Below the pieces are notes generated by a model that saw nothing but the letters and a program-made list of their open reading frames with translations, made no database searches and was not told where the DNA came from. A stretch of DNA of 64,000 nt from Arctopsyche grandis (lineage: Eukaryota; Arthropoda; Insecta; Trichoptera; Hydropsychidae), in the NCBI RefSeq assembly GCF_051622035.1, contig NC_135357.1, forward strand, positions 37,121,691 through 37,185,690, written 5' to 3'. Of the stretch, positions 33,200 through 48,679 are shown piece after piece (within the stretch, counting starts at the first letter, position 1; each line of letters opens with the position of its first letter). Position numbers and translations under genes: made by a program.

Positions 33200-35070
33200 T
33201 TAGAATGTAACAATGGATCTCAAGTCTCGTGTGTGAACGTCGTCGAGATTGCAGCAATGTATGTGTGCCGAGTTCATCGTTTATCCATCGTCGTGTGAGA
33301 TCGGCACATTCGCCGATGCGCCACGGTGAGTGTGAGCTGAAGAAAATAGTCTAATAGCTAACCTTATAAATCATCACCTCGATGAGTGTGCAGATTTACC
33401 GCAGATGGACCGCAGTGAACTCGTGATACCAAGACAGAACAATCTAACATTAAATTATCGTTGTTGTTGTTGTTATTATTATTATATAGCACATTTACCC
33501 CCTGAAATGCGCACTATGCTAACATTGACGTGCAAGAAACCTAACTTAACCTAATCATTAAAATCGACCCCGATTCATATGTAGATTACTCTCAAACTCA
33601 AAACAATCTACATCTACATAATACGCGATTGCTATAGGTCCTGTATATAGTAGGTTGCTATAGGACCTGTGATGTAATGAGCGCAATGTGCACACGTACA
33701 TACCTGTCGTCATTTGTGTTGGGCTCAAACGATTCTTCACACTTTAACCAATGTTCGTGTGGTAAATGTTCACATTTGAGTGAGCGGTGCCGATCTCGAC
33801 GACGTGGCTTTGCAGCGTCACACCGAGCATATTCTAAAACTATTCCCCGTAGGACTGCAGCAGTATATCGTTCGATGTGAAAAGTCACTCGGCCGTCGGT
33901 GTGTGTGTGTGTGTGTCCGACAGCGTGGTAAATATCTGTACATATGTATTGTGGATCTGTTTATGTCGAAATGTGGATCAGAGTTTTACCGCCGTGTCTA
34001 CAGCCCTCGTAGTTTGCAATACTCCTTATATTACGTATGTATGTAGACCTTTTACGAGAATTATCACGTCCTCTATGAAATGTGTGATTCAAAGTGGGAT
34101 GCCTTCTTAGTGTGTTGTTTATTATTATATAATAATAAATAAAATAAATAATAAAAAAAAGAATCATATATCAAGTGAAAAGACTAGAATATTCTAAATT
34201 GAGGGAGTATAATGTATTTTTAAACAAAAATAATAATTATAGTGTTATACCTTTTTTTTATAACATATATATATTTGTGCACACTTTTTTTATAGTCTCG
34301 TCGTCCTGTACGATCCAAAGTTTTTCTCTTTTCACTTTTTTTATTTAATTAAATGATAAATATTTTTATTTTTTTTAGATAGTTTAATCACCGCGCGTCT
34401 GTATGCTCGCCATGATTTTTATTTACCTGTAATGTTTAAGTTTTTCCACTGCGTCTAAAAGAAATTGAGAATTTTCTATCAAATAAAAATTTAAGTAATA
34501 AATTCAACGTATACATAGTTTGGATTTGTATATCATTATTTTTTTTTTTTTGTAACATTTTTTTTTTCAACCTTCATAGATATTTATGTTATATTAGCAA
34601 TAATATATAGGTTATGTGAGAAATACACTTTATGAATTTTAAATCATGCTTTCATTGACCCGTACCAAAATATTCCCTTTTTTGCACTATATTTCCCGGA
34701 ACTCGAGACGAGATGCGTCGCAAAAAATTGCACCTCCGCTAAAAATTTTAAAATTTTTCCTCAAATGACCAGTAATATTGTCAAGAAATGACAATTTTTT
34801 TTCAGATTATCCAATTCATGTATACAAGGAAAATAGAAACAAAATTAAAAATAATATAATATTTGATGTCCACGCGCCGCAGGCTATTTTTTTTTCTGAA
34901 ACGTTTAAAATAAACAAATAAAATAACTAATTCTAAATTTTCTTTTAATTGTTAAAATTATGTGCAATTGAAGATTTGGATTTTTTTTCCACTTTTATTT
35001 CTTCATTTGTTAAATAATATAATTTGTACCAAAACGCACATCTTAAAATAAGAAAATGAAACGAGATAAA
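33200..35070. other. Intergenic DNA after lolal, no gene supported
   Basis: The segment near 33230-33340 has near-average GC content and a consensus-like donor (ACG|GTGAGTGTG at about 33327), so a non-coding first exon is possible. Otherwise it is AT-rich with a GT microsatellite at 33900-33916 and long T runs. The overlapping open frames at 33658-34110 are unsupported. Confidence 0.35.
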
Positions 35071-35332
35071 AAAAATATATATATAAATGAATGTCTGTGT
35101 GTGCGTGTGTCTCGAATAGGCTCCTAAACCACTGAACCGATTAAGATGGAACTTTCAGGATTCATTGTATGCATGTCCGGGAAGATTACTGTGAATAAAA
35201 AACGGGAATGGGTGTCATTGCAACGCAATAATTTCAAATGTGTTCGCTGCCTTCGTTTTTTCGACAAATTGGAACGAGAACGGGAATTGCATGCATTATT
35301 GTGGCATTACAACGCATGCTGGGTTCAGCTAG
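35071..35332 (+). mobile_element. Non-autonomous Helitron, family 3, copy 1
   Basis: An AT-rich start followed by AATGAATGTCTGTGTGTG, TCTCGAATAGGCTCCTAAAC and GGAACTTTCAGGATTCATTG matches the family 3 copy at 51705. It ends CATGCTGGGTTCAG then CTAG at 35329-35332. The next element (family 2 start, ATAATAGCGCTATTTTG) begins immediately after. Confidence 0.65.
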
Positions 35333-35423
35333 TATATATATAATAGCGCTATTTTGTTTGTGTGTGTATCTGTGTAAGATACCGCTCGCCATACTATAAT
35401 AGTCGTTTCGATCGGACATGAAT

Positions 35424-35609
35424 GGTTCGGTGATTATTGGTCACAAAGCGCTCGCCCAAAAGTCACTAAAATCTCTATAACGGAACATCTGGCAGCCGCA
35501 AAGCCCATCATACTAACAAGAACTCGAGTGCCAAGTATTCAATATTCGCGATTTTCATGGCAAAAATTGTCTTTTGGGCGATCGTAATGTGACTAATAAT
35601 CCAATTACC
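35424..35609 (-). mobile_element. 204 bp-family MITE, copy 2
   Basis: It starts GGTTCGGTGATTATTGG and ends CCAATTACC. The flanks share GACATGAAT (9 bp, or 10 bp with one more G). It is inserted in a Helitron family 2 copy. Confidence 0.8.
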
Positions 35610-35662
35610 GGACATGAATATGTACGTCACAGCTACAACACTGCCAACAAAATGTACAATAT

Positions 35663-36107
35663 TGTTACGTACGCCGCGGATTAAGCGAATAGAATTCTAG
35701 AGACTATGTGACCGTTCAAGGGTTATCTGTTAACGGATTAACTAAGTGCTTGCACTTAGGACCAACGGATGTCTGTTAACGGATTAACTAAGTGCTTGCA
35801 CTTACTTCCAGGATTATATCTGGACTCTAAGTGCATTTAGGCTAAGCAATTACCGTTATTAGCCCTTTCTCAGAATCGGTACGGGGAGACCAAATGTCGT
35901 GGAAATACATATCCGAATACGTGACTATACAACAGGTAAACAGATTAGATGTCCTGAGAGATCTATCCTTTATAAGGCGGTACGTAGGCGATATCAGGTC
36001 ATTCTGGACTGAGCACTGCCAGTGCGTGTATCTCCTTAATCATCAATAAATGCTGTGAAACGACTGTTGGCCTTTTACTTGGATCCTCCACCCACCCCTA
36101 CGCAACA
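35663..36107 (+). mobile_element. Solo LTR, family 1 (fossil), inserted in Helitron
   Basis: TGTTACGTACGCCG.. to ..CCCCTACGCAACA, 445 bp, flanked by ATAT (35659-35662 and 36108-36111). AATAAA lies near 36045. No internal region remains. Probable LTR retrotransposon of Gypsy-like type. Confidence 0.8.
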
Positions 36108-36355
36108 ATATAATAACAAAAGAAAAAACTTCTATATAAACTGTTTGCTACCAATTTATCCTCTACCCAAGTCTCATTTGGCGCGATCTATTGAAAATTT
36201 ATTTAATTAATTAATTAATTTTTCTATTGGTGTTTTATATTGTTTATATTTAGGTAGGTAGGTAGTTTTTTCCACTAACCACCAAGCATAACTGCGAAAC
36301 TGCCCGTTGATATTTCAACGGGTAGTTTGATACTTTGAATTGATACACGAATTAA

Positions 36356-36618
36356 CACACCTTAAGCGGATCACATAGTACTACGTTTCATATGAGCTTG
36401 ACGAGAAATGCGGGATACGTAGTATTACGTTTGATATTGGTTCATCGCGGAAGGCGGGATACGTAGTACTACGTTTATTCTCATAGTATATGGAGATATT
36501 TTTATATGAGTTTGAATGTTGAGCGATTTTTATAATCTATTGTATTTATTCGCACAGCCTTGTGATTTTGCCCCCTACCGCCAGTCGCCGCAAAAAAAAT
36601 TCGCCCGCTTAAGGTGTG
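36356..36618. mobile_element. TTAA-type (piggyBac-like) MITE
   Basis: The 263 bp element has ends CACACCTTAAGCGG.. / ..CCGCTTAAGGTGTG flanked by TTAA (36352-36355, 36619-36622). Three copies of a palindromic ACGTAGTACTACGT-type motif lie inside. The uninterrupted paralogous sequence is present at 43119-43139. Confidence 0.8.
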
Positions 36619-36644
36619 TTAAGATAAAGTTGTATGTATAATAA

Positions 36645-37017
36645 TGTTACGTACACCGCCGAGTAGTTGCAATCGGATTAGGCCGAGTAGCATCCCAGAA
36701 ACTGTGTGACCGTTATAATTGGTTTCAAGGATTATCTCTAGACTCTAAGTGCATGTAGGCTAAACAATGGCCGCTATTTGGTCCCTTCGCAGAAGTGACC
36801 GATACCGTGGGACTGGGTGTCGTGGGAATACATATCCGGGTACATGCCTAAACAATCGGGAAGTAACCGGACGTTGAAGATGCCTTGAACAACCGACCCG
36901 TTATACGGCGGTTCTGGACGGAGCACTGCCAGTGCGTGTATCTCCTTAATCACCAATAAATGCTGTGACACGACTTTTTACCTTTTACTTGGATCCTCCA
37001 CCCACCCCTACGCAACA
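36645..37017 (+). mobile_element. Solo LTR, family 1 (fossil)
   Basis: TGTTACGTACACCG.. to ..CCCCTACGCAACA, 373 bp, flanked by ATAA (36641-36644, 37018-37021). No internal region. Only about 540 bp separate it from another solo LTR of the same family. Confidence 0.8.
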
Positions 37018-37050
37018 ATAATAATAACAAACAAAAACAATGAATAAGAC

Positions 37051-37254
37051 GGTTCGGTGATTACTGGTCACAAATTACTCGTCACAAAGTCACTAAAATC
37101 TCTATAACGGAACATCTGGCAGCCGAAAAGTCCATCATACTAACGATAACTATCATAGTAACGAGAATTTGAGTGCCAAATATTGTGTATTCGCGATTTT
37201 CATGGCAAAAATTGTCTTTGTGACCACCCCAATGTGTCGAATAGTCCAATTACC
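37051..37254 (-). mobile_element. 204 bp-family MITE, copy 3
   Basis: GGTTCGGTGATTACTGG.. to ..CCAATTACC with exact 9 bp duplication GAATAAGAC (37042-37050, 37255-37263). Confidence 0.85.
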
Positions 37255-37263
37255 GAATAAGAC

Positions 37264-39136
37264 ATACTTATTTGAGTCGCCTCTTATTCTCCTTTTTAAA
37301 AGCGTCAGTTTTTGAATGAATCTTGAAATCTCCATACTTGTCGATGCACTTGCCACATACACATCCACCCATGCACACACACAAATCCCTTCCGTTTTTT
37401 TTTTTTGTTGAATATTTTTTTAAGTGCAAAAACTTGTTTACTTGGTCGGTATAATATAAATAAAGAAAAAAAATATATTATGAAATATGTACATATGTAT
37501 GTACATTTAAAATGTTAATTATTTGAATATGTTTTTGGCTTGTGAAGCTTGGCAATGACCATAAATGTCTCTAAAACGATTGTATAATATAATATTCAGA
37601 CGCTGTAATTAAAATTTATATCCTTTACGCTTTTATCTTTCAGATTACCCGCTATCACTGAAAACCCTAGCATACTTTTTCCGGCTTACATTTAAACAGT
37701 GTGCAGTCATCAATAGTAGCCGTGTTCCAATTGGCTTATCAATCAACGTTCATATTTACTTTTATCACAATCTTTCTTGTAAAAATCACGTACACGATAA
37801 TTCAACCAGTGGAGTGCGTGATTGTTGTTAAACGTTCACTGCTAATTAAGAAACTTATCGCCGTGAGTGCAGACAATAAATAAATTGTAATAAAAATTGC
37901 ACTTGTGACTTTCAAACGACTGCGTCGACGTTTATTGGTGACTCTGTGTTTATGTATTTCCGTGCCGACTAATGGAAATGTGATATGTGTGTATGAATAA
38001 TAATATTTGAGAAGCTCTGATTGTCGCACAACATCAATTTAATCTTATATAATTGCAATCCTTCTACGTGACACTACCGTACTGGCAGCTCTACGAACGG
38101 TACGTATCCAAAATCTATTTCATTCATGTTGTAATCTGTACGGGGCTTGGCTTCTAATACTAGTTTTAAATATCAAATCAATTTTTTTAATTCCAACAAA
38201 TAAATAAAACAATATATAATAACTATAGTAAAACTTTTCTGCAAATATATATGTACATATGTAAATACATAAAGAGCTTCATTTTTCTCCTTATTAAATT
38301 AATTCATCATATGAAGTCTTTGCATTCTTTAATTTTAAACTTTGTTATTACAATTTTGTGAAAAATATATTGAATGTATGACGTCATCGTATCATAATAG
38401 CAATATGGCGACTATAATCTGTTTTATTAATAAAAAATGTAAATGGAGATAAAGTGTAGTATCAACAGTTAAACATAACATTACTATTGTGCATACATAT
38501 ATGTACATATATTATTCATATTATGTGCATACATACAATAAATTGTTATTTTATTTATTTTATTTTTTATTTTTTATTTTTTCATTTAATTTACACCAAG
38601 AAGGCCTAACAGGTAAACCCAATGCACCTTCCTGGCCAAAGACAATTATATAAACATATATGTATACCATCCATATATACACAAATTCTTACACGTATAC
38701 ACAAATACAGATACATACATTCATAAATATAAAAATACACATATATACATATACATACATACACACCTACATATATATATATACATACACACATACATAT
38801 ACATATATACATATACATACACACATATATATACATATATACATATACATACATATATACATATACATATACATATATACATATTATATGTATGTGATCA
38901 GCGAAACTGTCCAGCTCTGCTTGGGTTCTAATTAAACTTATGAATGTTATTGTATTTATAGTATTTCTTTAAAATACACATGTGGAGATCGCTCATTTCA
39001 AGAAGCATACCTTACAAATTCTTCTGTGGGTTTTAAATGTATAGGAAACAAGTCATCTGTATAAACAATTACTAATTCTTAATCATATTCACAGAGCCGT
39101 AGCGATGTTTGTGACATGTATCAAATTTGTCGCATT
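37264..39136. other. Intergenic DNA with microsatellite and SINE tail
   Basis: The region 37620-38110 has more balanced composition and could hold a non-coding exon, with a donor-like ACG|GTACGTA near 38100, but nothing codes. Positions 38555-38650 hold an inverted SINE 3' end (GAAGGCCTAACAGG..CTTCCTGGCC). Positions 38655-38890 are an ACATATATAC microsatellite. Confidence 0.45.
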
Positions 39137-39328
39137 CAGTGCCGGTTTTAGGGGGAGGCGCCAAATAAATTAGGGCGCCGCTCGATGCGCCAAAGGCGCT
39201 TTAAAATTAAAATTAAAGCGTCAAAAGCCATACGAAATTTTAGATTAGAGCGCCAAAGGCGAAATTTTTTTCTAAGGGTAATTAGAAAAAATTGCCCGAG
39301 GGCGCCTTTAGGTGTAAGGCCGGCACTG
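39137..39328 (+). mobile_element. hAT MITE (CAGTGCCGG family), copy 1
   Basis: Ends CAGTGCCGGTTTTAGGGGG.. / ..GTAAGGCCGGCACTG. The flanks GTCGCATT and GTCGCACC agree at six of eight positions, an aged 8 bp duplication. Internal GGCGCC and GCGCCAAAGGCG repeats give false open frames. Confidence 0.7.
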
Positions 39329-39399
39329 GTCGCACCTTTATTATTTATTACTTTGATTGAAACAATTTCTTTCATTTAAAATAATACATATTTTTTTAA

Positions 39400-40417
39400 A
39401 TACATATATATATTCAACATTTTAAAATAAAATTACAAAAAAAAAGACAAGATTATTTTTTATATAATAAATGACAACATTGACAATTTCGCAATGTATA
39501 TCAAATTATATAAAAGGAATCAGTGCACTTTGAACACAATTAAAATTTCGTGGTTTTTATTTTTTTTGTGATTTATTTTAATTTTTATGAATGTTTGTTT
39601 CAAATAAATTTTTCTTTATCTAAAACCATACATTTGTCTAGAACGGTAACCTATTGCATTACCAACAGCTTAATTATTACAGATAGAAAAAACTGAAGAC
39701 GAATTTTCCGTGAATTTGGCATTAGCAAAGTCTGTAATTATATTATCAAAATTTATATTACTTGCTAATTCATTTTTTATTGATAATATTTACTTGGATT
39801 TGATAATCGCTCTTGACTAAAGCCTTTAATCGACGTTTACTAAAGCTCCTTTCTACCGAAGCCACTGTAGCAAGCATTATGATAAATATACGTATCGCTA
39901 ATTCGATATCTATCCAGTATATTTAAAATATCGATGTGATACATTCTGCTGGGATCTTTATATTCGCAAAAAGTTTGTAATTGATGTTTTAAACATTTAA
40001 GTTCATTTAGAAATCAATCACAATCTATTTCCAAGTATTTTTGAGAAAGTGTTATCCCTTATTTTTCTAAATTTTGTTCAGATAAAGTCAATAAGCCCTC
40101 ACCAGTTAAAAAATAAAATTCTTCTGCCACTTGTTGAATACATTGAAATCTTTCTTGTAATGGCATTATACTGTTATCAAAGATATTTCAACATGATTTT
40201 TTTTACTAAATTTAAAGTGAGTGATTTGTCTTCGGCCAATTCATCTGACATCTTTTTATTATGTTTAGATTTCCTTTTATTTTGTTTCGAAAAAAAATTA
40301 AAAAGATTTTGTATGGTTCCAAAAATTTCGTTTTCAATCGTTCGGTCAATTTCTCAGAACTCAAAAGTATTAAAAGTAAAATATGCATAACGTTGCCTCG
40401 AAAAAAATACATAATAT
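39400..40417. other. AT-rich intergenic stretch, possible degraded transposase
   Basis: Minus-strand open frames at 40212-40412 are rich in Lys/Phe, and the 39650-40400 segment has a coding-like texture broken by many stops. This could be a decayed hAT transposase, but I recognise no motif. No host gene is supported. Confidence 0.3.
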
Positions 40418-40801
40418 TGTTGCGTAGGGGTGGGTGGAGGATCCAAGTAAAAGGCCAACAGTCCTTTCACAGCATTTATTGATGATTAAGGAGATACACG
40501 CACTGTCACTGCTCAGTCCAGAATGACCTGATATCGCCTACGTACCGCATTATAAAGGGTAGATCTCTCAGGACGCCTAATCTGTTTACCTTTGTATAGT
40601 CACGTATTCGGATATGTATTTCCACGACATTGGGTCTCCCCGTACCGATCCTGAGAAATAACTAATAGCGGTCATTGTTTATCCTAAATGCACTTAGAGT
40701 TCAGATATAATCATTTGAAGTAAGTGTAAGCACTTAGTTAATCCGATAACAGATATCCGTTGGTCTAAGTGCAATTCGCTCAATCCGCGGCGTACGTAAC
40801 A
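40418..40801 (-). mobile_element. Solo LTR, family 1 (fossil), reverse orientation
   Basis: TGTTGCGTAGGGG.. to ..CGGCGTACGTAACA on the plus strand, 384 bp. The flanks ATAT and TTAT are not an exact match. No internal region. Confidence 0.75.
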
Positions 40802-40821
40802 TTATGTATATACAAATGGAT

Positions 40822-41194
40822 GGGTTTGGTGCAAACGATCAACAAGCGCCAGACAGATTGAACCACAGATTAACTGGATGGCTGCTTTAAACGCAATTCT
40901 TGACTTCATGTATGATAGATTGCACATCAGATGACGAGTAACCTTTCGATGTGCACAGATGCAATTATTAAAATGGTAATTATTAAAATTGAGTTGGATC
41001 TTTCTGGCGAGTTTAATAAGGAAAAATTCGGAACTAAAATATCAGAAGCACAGAACGTATACAAGGTAGGTATTTCGAGACTTCGGGTAGATTTCGCTTA
41101 GTGTAAGTGCGAGCAGTGCGCACGCATAAGGTACACGTGTCGTTAATCTGTGGTTCAGTCTGTCTGGCGCTTGTCGATCGTTTGCACCGCATCG
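40822..41194. mobile_element. MITE of GGTGCAAACGATC family
   Basis: Ends GGGTTTGGTGCAAACGATC.. and ..GATCGTTTGCACCGCATCG. The flanks AAATGGAT and AAATTGAT agree at seven of eight. It is a relative of the 27831 element and the 26498 fragment. Confidence 0.65.
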
Positions 41195-41745
41195 AAATTG
41201 ATATTTCAAAAACACACCGAATTAATCTGAAATTTTATTTAAAAAATTTAAATAAAATAGGCGAGGGGCGCCTTCGGCACCCCAAATGATGGGTCGTAAA
41301 AAGCAAATTGCCGGATCGCGAATTTCCTAAAAATAAATAAATTATTGGTACATTTGATTTCTTTATAGGTTTATCAGAGTAAATTCTTTTGTATTATAAC
41401 ATATAAAGACTGTATGGACATAAATATACTGTTGTATTTTATATATATATAGGCCGGTAGTATAGGCGATAACAAATTTAGTGGGTCCCGAAGAAGAAAT
41501 ATTAAAATAACCAGGTCGCGGAAAAAATAGTTTGGGAAACGCTGATCTAAATAATTTATGAAAGACATACGTGTATACAAAATACTTTTTTGTTGATTTT
41601 TGACCGTACCTAAAAATCAGCTAATTAAATATTATAAAAGCAGCCCAAATATTTTTTAAATTACATGGTACTGGATATATTATTTCTCCTTTTGGCGTTT
41701 GCATATGGGCTAAGTGCGGGCCTGGCGGTGTTATATTGTTAGATT

Positions 41746-41937
41746 GGTAATTGGACTATTCGTCACATTGCGGTGGTCACAAAGACAATTTTTGCCATTA
41801 AAATCGCGAATGCGCAATTATTGGCACTCAAGTTCCCGTTAGTATGATAGTTATCGTTAGTATGATGGACTTTTCGGCTGCCAGATGTTCCGTTATAGAG
41901 ATTTTAGTGACTTTGTGTGACCAGTAATCACCGAACC
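41746..41937 (+). mobile_element. 204 bp-family MITE, copy 4
   Basis: GGTAATTGGACTATTCG.. to ..AATCACCGAACC, flanked by GTTAGATT on both sides (8 bp exact; the ninth base differs). Confidence 0.8.
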
Positions 41938-42379
41938 GTTAGATTAGCCTGTGGTGCATAGATAGAATTGTTCATATTTTTTAGTATGGCAAGTATAAGT
42001 TGCACGAGTAGCAACACTATTACCGAAATGGCCGGCTGTCAAAAGTGACAGCTGACGGGGACACGTGAGCGATGCGGTGACGTGCTGTCGGCGCCCCTTT
42101 GCGCGTAAGAGCCCCTTTCCCTTCTCCCGCACTTCCTACCCTTAATATTGTTTGACTTGAAAACGTTCATAGAGTATGACATTACGCATATGCATATATT
42201 CATATCTGAAGAGTTTTTTGGTGATAATGATTCAACCGCTACGACCATGTCAACATTATGCTAAACAAATTAATTAATTTAAATTCGAATACAATTTTAA
42301 ATATTACTAGCAGATGGTTTCAAAGCAACCATCAATATATTGCTTTGAGTATGAATATGTGTATGTATGTATATTATAT

Positions 42380-43070
42380 TACCCGATGAAATATCATCGC
42401 ATGGGTGTTGGCATATATTATTAAATAGAAAAATAAATAAATAAAGGTGTCGGTCCTGTTTTTTTCAAATACCTTTTCAATATATTTAATTAAATATTTA
42501 AATTTAATTGTTTAGTATGAAAAAAATGGTAAAAACTACCTACCTACCTATACCTACAATATATAAACAATATAAAACACCAATAGAAAAATAAATTAAT
42601 TAAATAAATTTTCAATACATAGCGGTAAACGCTCAGAAAAATTGGTAGCAAACAGTATATATAGAAGTTTTTTCTTTTGTTATTATATCGTATAAGTTTT
42701 GTTGGCAGTGGTTTAGATGTGACGTACATATCTATGTCGAAACGAAACGACTATTATAATATATTATATATTGTATTACGGCTAGCGTTATCTTACACAT
42801 AAACACAGTGCCGGTTTTAGGGGGAGGCTGGGTCGGGTGGCGCCCGAAGGCGCCAAATAAGTTAGGGCGCCGCTCGATGCGTCAAAGACGCTTTCAATTT
42901 TAAAATTAGAGCGCCAAAAGCCATACAAAATTTTAGATTAGAGCGCCAAAGGCGAAATTTTTTACTAAGGGTGTTTAGAAAAAAATTCCCGAGGGCGCCA
43001 TTGGGTGTAAGGCCGGCACTGCATACACACACACATACCCAAAATAGCGATATTATATATACATATATGA
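42380..43070 (-). mobile_element. Helitron family 2, minus strand, with hAT MITE inside
   Basis: On the minus strand it starts TCATATATGTATATATAATA at 43070 and runs through the family 2 body to a palindromic ATGATATTTCATCGGG near 42385. The final CTAG is not preserved. The hAT MITE 42806-43021 is inserted near its start. Confidence 0.6.
42806..43021 (+). mobile_element. hAT MITE (CAGTGCCGG family), copy 2
   Basis: CAGTGCCGGTTTTAGGGGG.. to ..GGCCGGCACTG. The flanks CATAAACA and CATACACA agree at seven of eight. It is inserted in a Helitron family 2 copy. Confidence 0.75.
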
Positions 43071-43176
43071 CTAGTATTGTGCCCGTTGAATTCAACGGGT
43101 GGCTTCGGAATGGAATTGATACACGAATTAAAATAAAGTTATATAGACAATGGATAGCACTGTGACTATCCGGTGT
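43071..43176 (-). mobile_element. Helitron 3' end, family 4 (minus strand)
   Basis: On the minus strand a perfect palindrome CCCGTTGAATTCAACGGGC is followed by ACAATA and CTAG at 43074-43071. The family 2 Helitron starts at the next base. The 5' part is missing or lies in unresolved sequence toward 43176. Confidence 0.55.
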
Positions 43177-43424
43177 CTAGTTATAATAGTTGTTTTACCC
43201 GGCTTCGCTCTGTATTTGTAATATAAACACCGTAAACATGCCGAATCTAATAGTAAATATTCATTTGTATTTTTATTAAATTTATTTGAATCGAAAAAAA
43301 TATAATATTCGACCAATTGAATTGTCGTCATAGAAACTTTGTTTTGTTTACGAAGTTCCCAACCAAAGATACTTACATATGTACATATGTACATGCAAAG
43401 TCTCTTTCGAAATTATATATTAGA
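43177..43424 (-). mobile_element. Helitron family 1 (minus strand)
   Basis: The minus-strand start TCTAATATATAATTTCGAAA at 43424 and the GAGCGAAGCCGGGTAAAAC tail before CTAG at 43177-43180 match the family at 15582 and 51267. Confidence 0.6.
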
Positions 43425-43853
43425 TATATAAATATAGTGTAAGGTAATTTATAGGCGCGCTTGCGTATGAATTTCCCATTCACCCATTCGAAATGTGTGT
43501 GTGTGTCTTCGTGGACGTGTGTATGTATGTACACTCCCGCGCAGCGCATCTGACGATGACGTTACCCGTCGCTCAGCCTGATGTCACTCGGCGCTCAATT
43601 ATTAGGCATCTATCATTATTATTAAATACGCATATGTTATATCGTGTTCACCGACTTAATGCATGCGCATAAATTAAGTCGCGTTCATCGAATTTAATGT
43701 ATGCGCATAAATTATCGGCATAAAAATAGCGGATGCTTAAAATACACCTTCAATATTTTCACGAATACCTGCACAAAAAAAACATATCTTAGCATCCAAA
43801 ACCTATTTATTTAAGGTCATGTTAGGTTAGGTTAAGTTAGGGTTGGCCTTATT

Positions 43854-44274
43854 GCCAGCAGCATAGCTCGGTCGTTAAGCTTCTGCTTAGCGTCAAGAGG
43901 CGCCGGGTTCGATCCCATGAGCTGACCTCGATTGAAAAAAAAAATTCTGACTATATCTGTAGTGCTGCTGGTCAGACCTGGATATTTGTGACTCCAAGTC
44001 GATCGTTTCCTATCAGAGTTTGCCAATTTTCTCTGATTTCATTGTTGAAACGGTTCCCGATTAAACATTGGCTAAAATCCTTCCTACCTACTATGTCACC
44101 ACTATTTGAGATTAATTAAGGTACAATAAAATGTATGTACAATTCATAGATGTCTCGTTAATTTGCGAGTTTTTCAGTGTCTCGTAATTCAGCGACTTGT
44201 AAAAAAATGCTGCAATGTTTGTAATTGGCCAAGAAGGCGCATTGGGCCTTTCTGGTATATATGTAAAAAATAAA
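43854..44274 (+). mobile_element. tRNA-derived SINE, copy 2 (best preserved)
   Basis: A-box-like TAGCTCGGTCG at 43864-43874 and B box GGTTCGATCC at 43906-43915 give a clear tRNA-related head. The family body follows (GTGCTGCTGGTCAGACC.., TTTGCCAATTT.., GGGCCTTTCTGGTATAT) and an A-rich tail. This is the copy that shows the pol III promoter most clearly. Confidence 0.8.
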
Positions 44275-44802
44275 GGTTGTGGCTATTTGCAGGTACTATA
44301 TCTGTGAATTATTGGCTATTTGCAGGTACTATATCTGCGACAGGCGCAAAGCCTTCTGCGCATGCACGTAAACTTATAATCCGATTATAATTTCTTACAT
44401 TCAATGTATGTTAGACTTGTTTAATCAATCGTTTATTATACATGAGGCAAATAAATTTCGCACGTTATTATAATAGATTTATATCATTTAGCTAGTTCGC
44501 GGCTTGTACTTGTATGTAGGTATTATACGTTGTATATGATAATAATTTTCTAACAATTAATAATATTAACTAATTTGGATTATATTTTTTGCTCTACGTC
44601 ACTTTACGAGTTCGAACTAAATTTTAATAGGTTTAAAACAATTTTAACAGTAAACACGCTGACAGTGACAGTTCACGCGCATGCGCAGAAGGCTTTGCGC
44701 CCGTCGCAGATATAGTACCTGCAAATAGCCAATAATTCGCAGGTATAGTACCTGCAAATAGTCAATAATTCGCAGATATAGTACCTGCAAATAGCCACAA
44801 CC
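44275..44802. mobile_element. TIR element with tandem repeats inside its arms, upstream of GALE
   Basis: Ends GGTTGTGGCTATTTGCAGG.. and ..CCTGCAAATAGCCACAACC are inverted. Each arm holds tandem copies of a roughly 33 bp unit (CTATTTGCAGGTACTATATC), two on the left and three on the right, then the shared GGCGCAAAGCCTTCTGCGCA. It is 528 bp and non-coding. The target duplication is ambiguous because the flanks are A-rich. It ends 245 bp before the GALE start codon. Confidence 0.75.
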
Positions 44803-44827
44803 AAAATTAATATATAAATAAATTTAA

Positions 44828-45047
44828 GATTAGGTTATCAGGGTCGGTATTATTCAGTCTCAATTTCATACGCGAGAATTGAGACCGTATATTAAAGTAA
44901 AAACGTAACGGTAGACTGCATTCTAAAATGGATGCCATATATAAGACGCCATTTTGAATCCGCTATTTCTCCACACATACATATTATCGTTGTAAGAATG
45001 TAATCGATGCATGTATCTTATTGCAGCCTTACATACTCCGACACGAA
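44828..45047 (+). promoter_or_regulatory. GALE 5' flank / 5' UTR, duplicated at 56747
   Basis: This segment up to and including the start codon (to 45058) is repeated at 56747-56985. TTATTGCAG at 45018-45026 could be a splice acceptor, so an upstream exon is possible; alternatively transcription starts within this stretch. Confidence 0.5.

Positions 45048-48679
<3,632 letters not shown>

Larger units (their letters stand above)
35333..36350 (+). mobile_element. Helitron family 2 copy interrupted by MITE and solo LTR
   Basis: The start TATATATATAATAGCGCTATT abuts the preceding CTAG. The body (ATACTATAATAGTCGTTTCG, AAACTTCTATATA, GTAGGTAGGTAG) continues after interruption by the MITE 35424-35609 and the solo LTR 35663-36107. 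The right boundary is unclear and seems fused to another Helitron tail with CCCGTTGATATTTCAACGGG. Confidence 0.5.

Noticed and set aside
33480-34110. Cluster of overlapping short frames after lolal
   Set aside because: No recognisable motif, conflicting frames on both strands, no convincing exon borders.
38606-38935. Tyr/Ile/Thr-rich repeat frames on both strands
   Set aside because: Translation of an ACATATATAC microsatellite.
39148-39375. Open frames with FRLWRSNLKF on minus strand at 39148, 42862 and on the 45678 block
   Set aside because: They lie wholly inside the three hAT MITE copies; the shared peptide reflects the shared DNA.
43800-43850. Insect telomere-like GTTAGGTTAGG sequence, also near 56640
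   Set aside because: Only two or three degenerate units, found inside dispersed repeats. Too short for an interstitial telomere.
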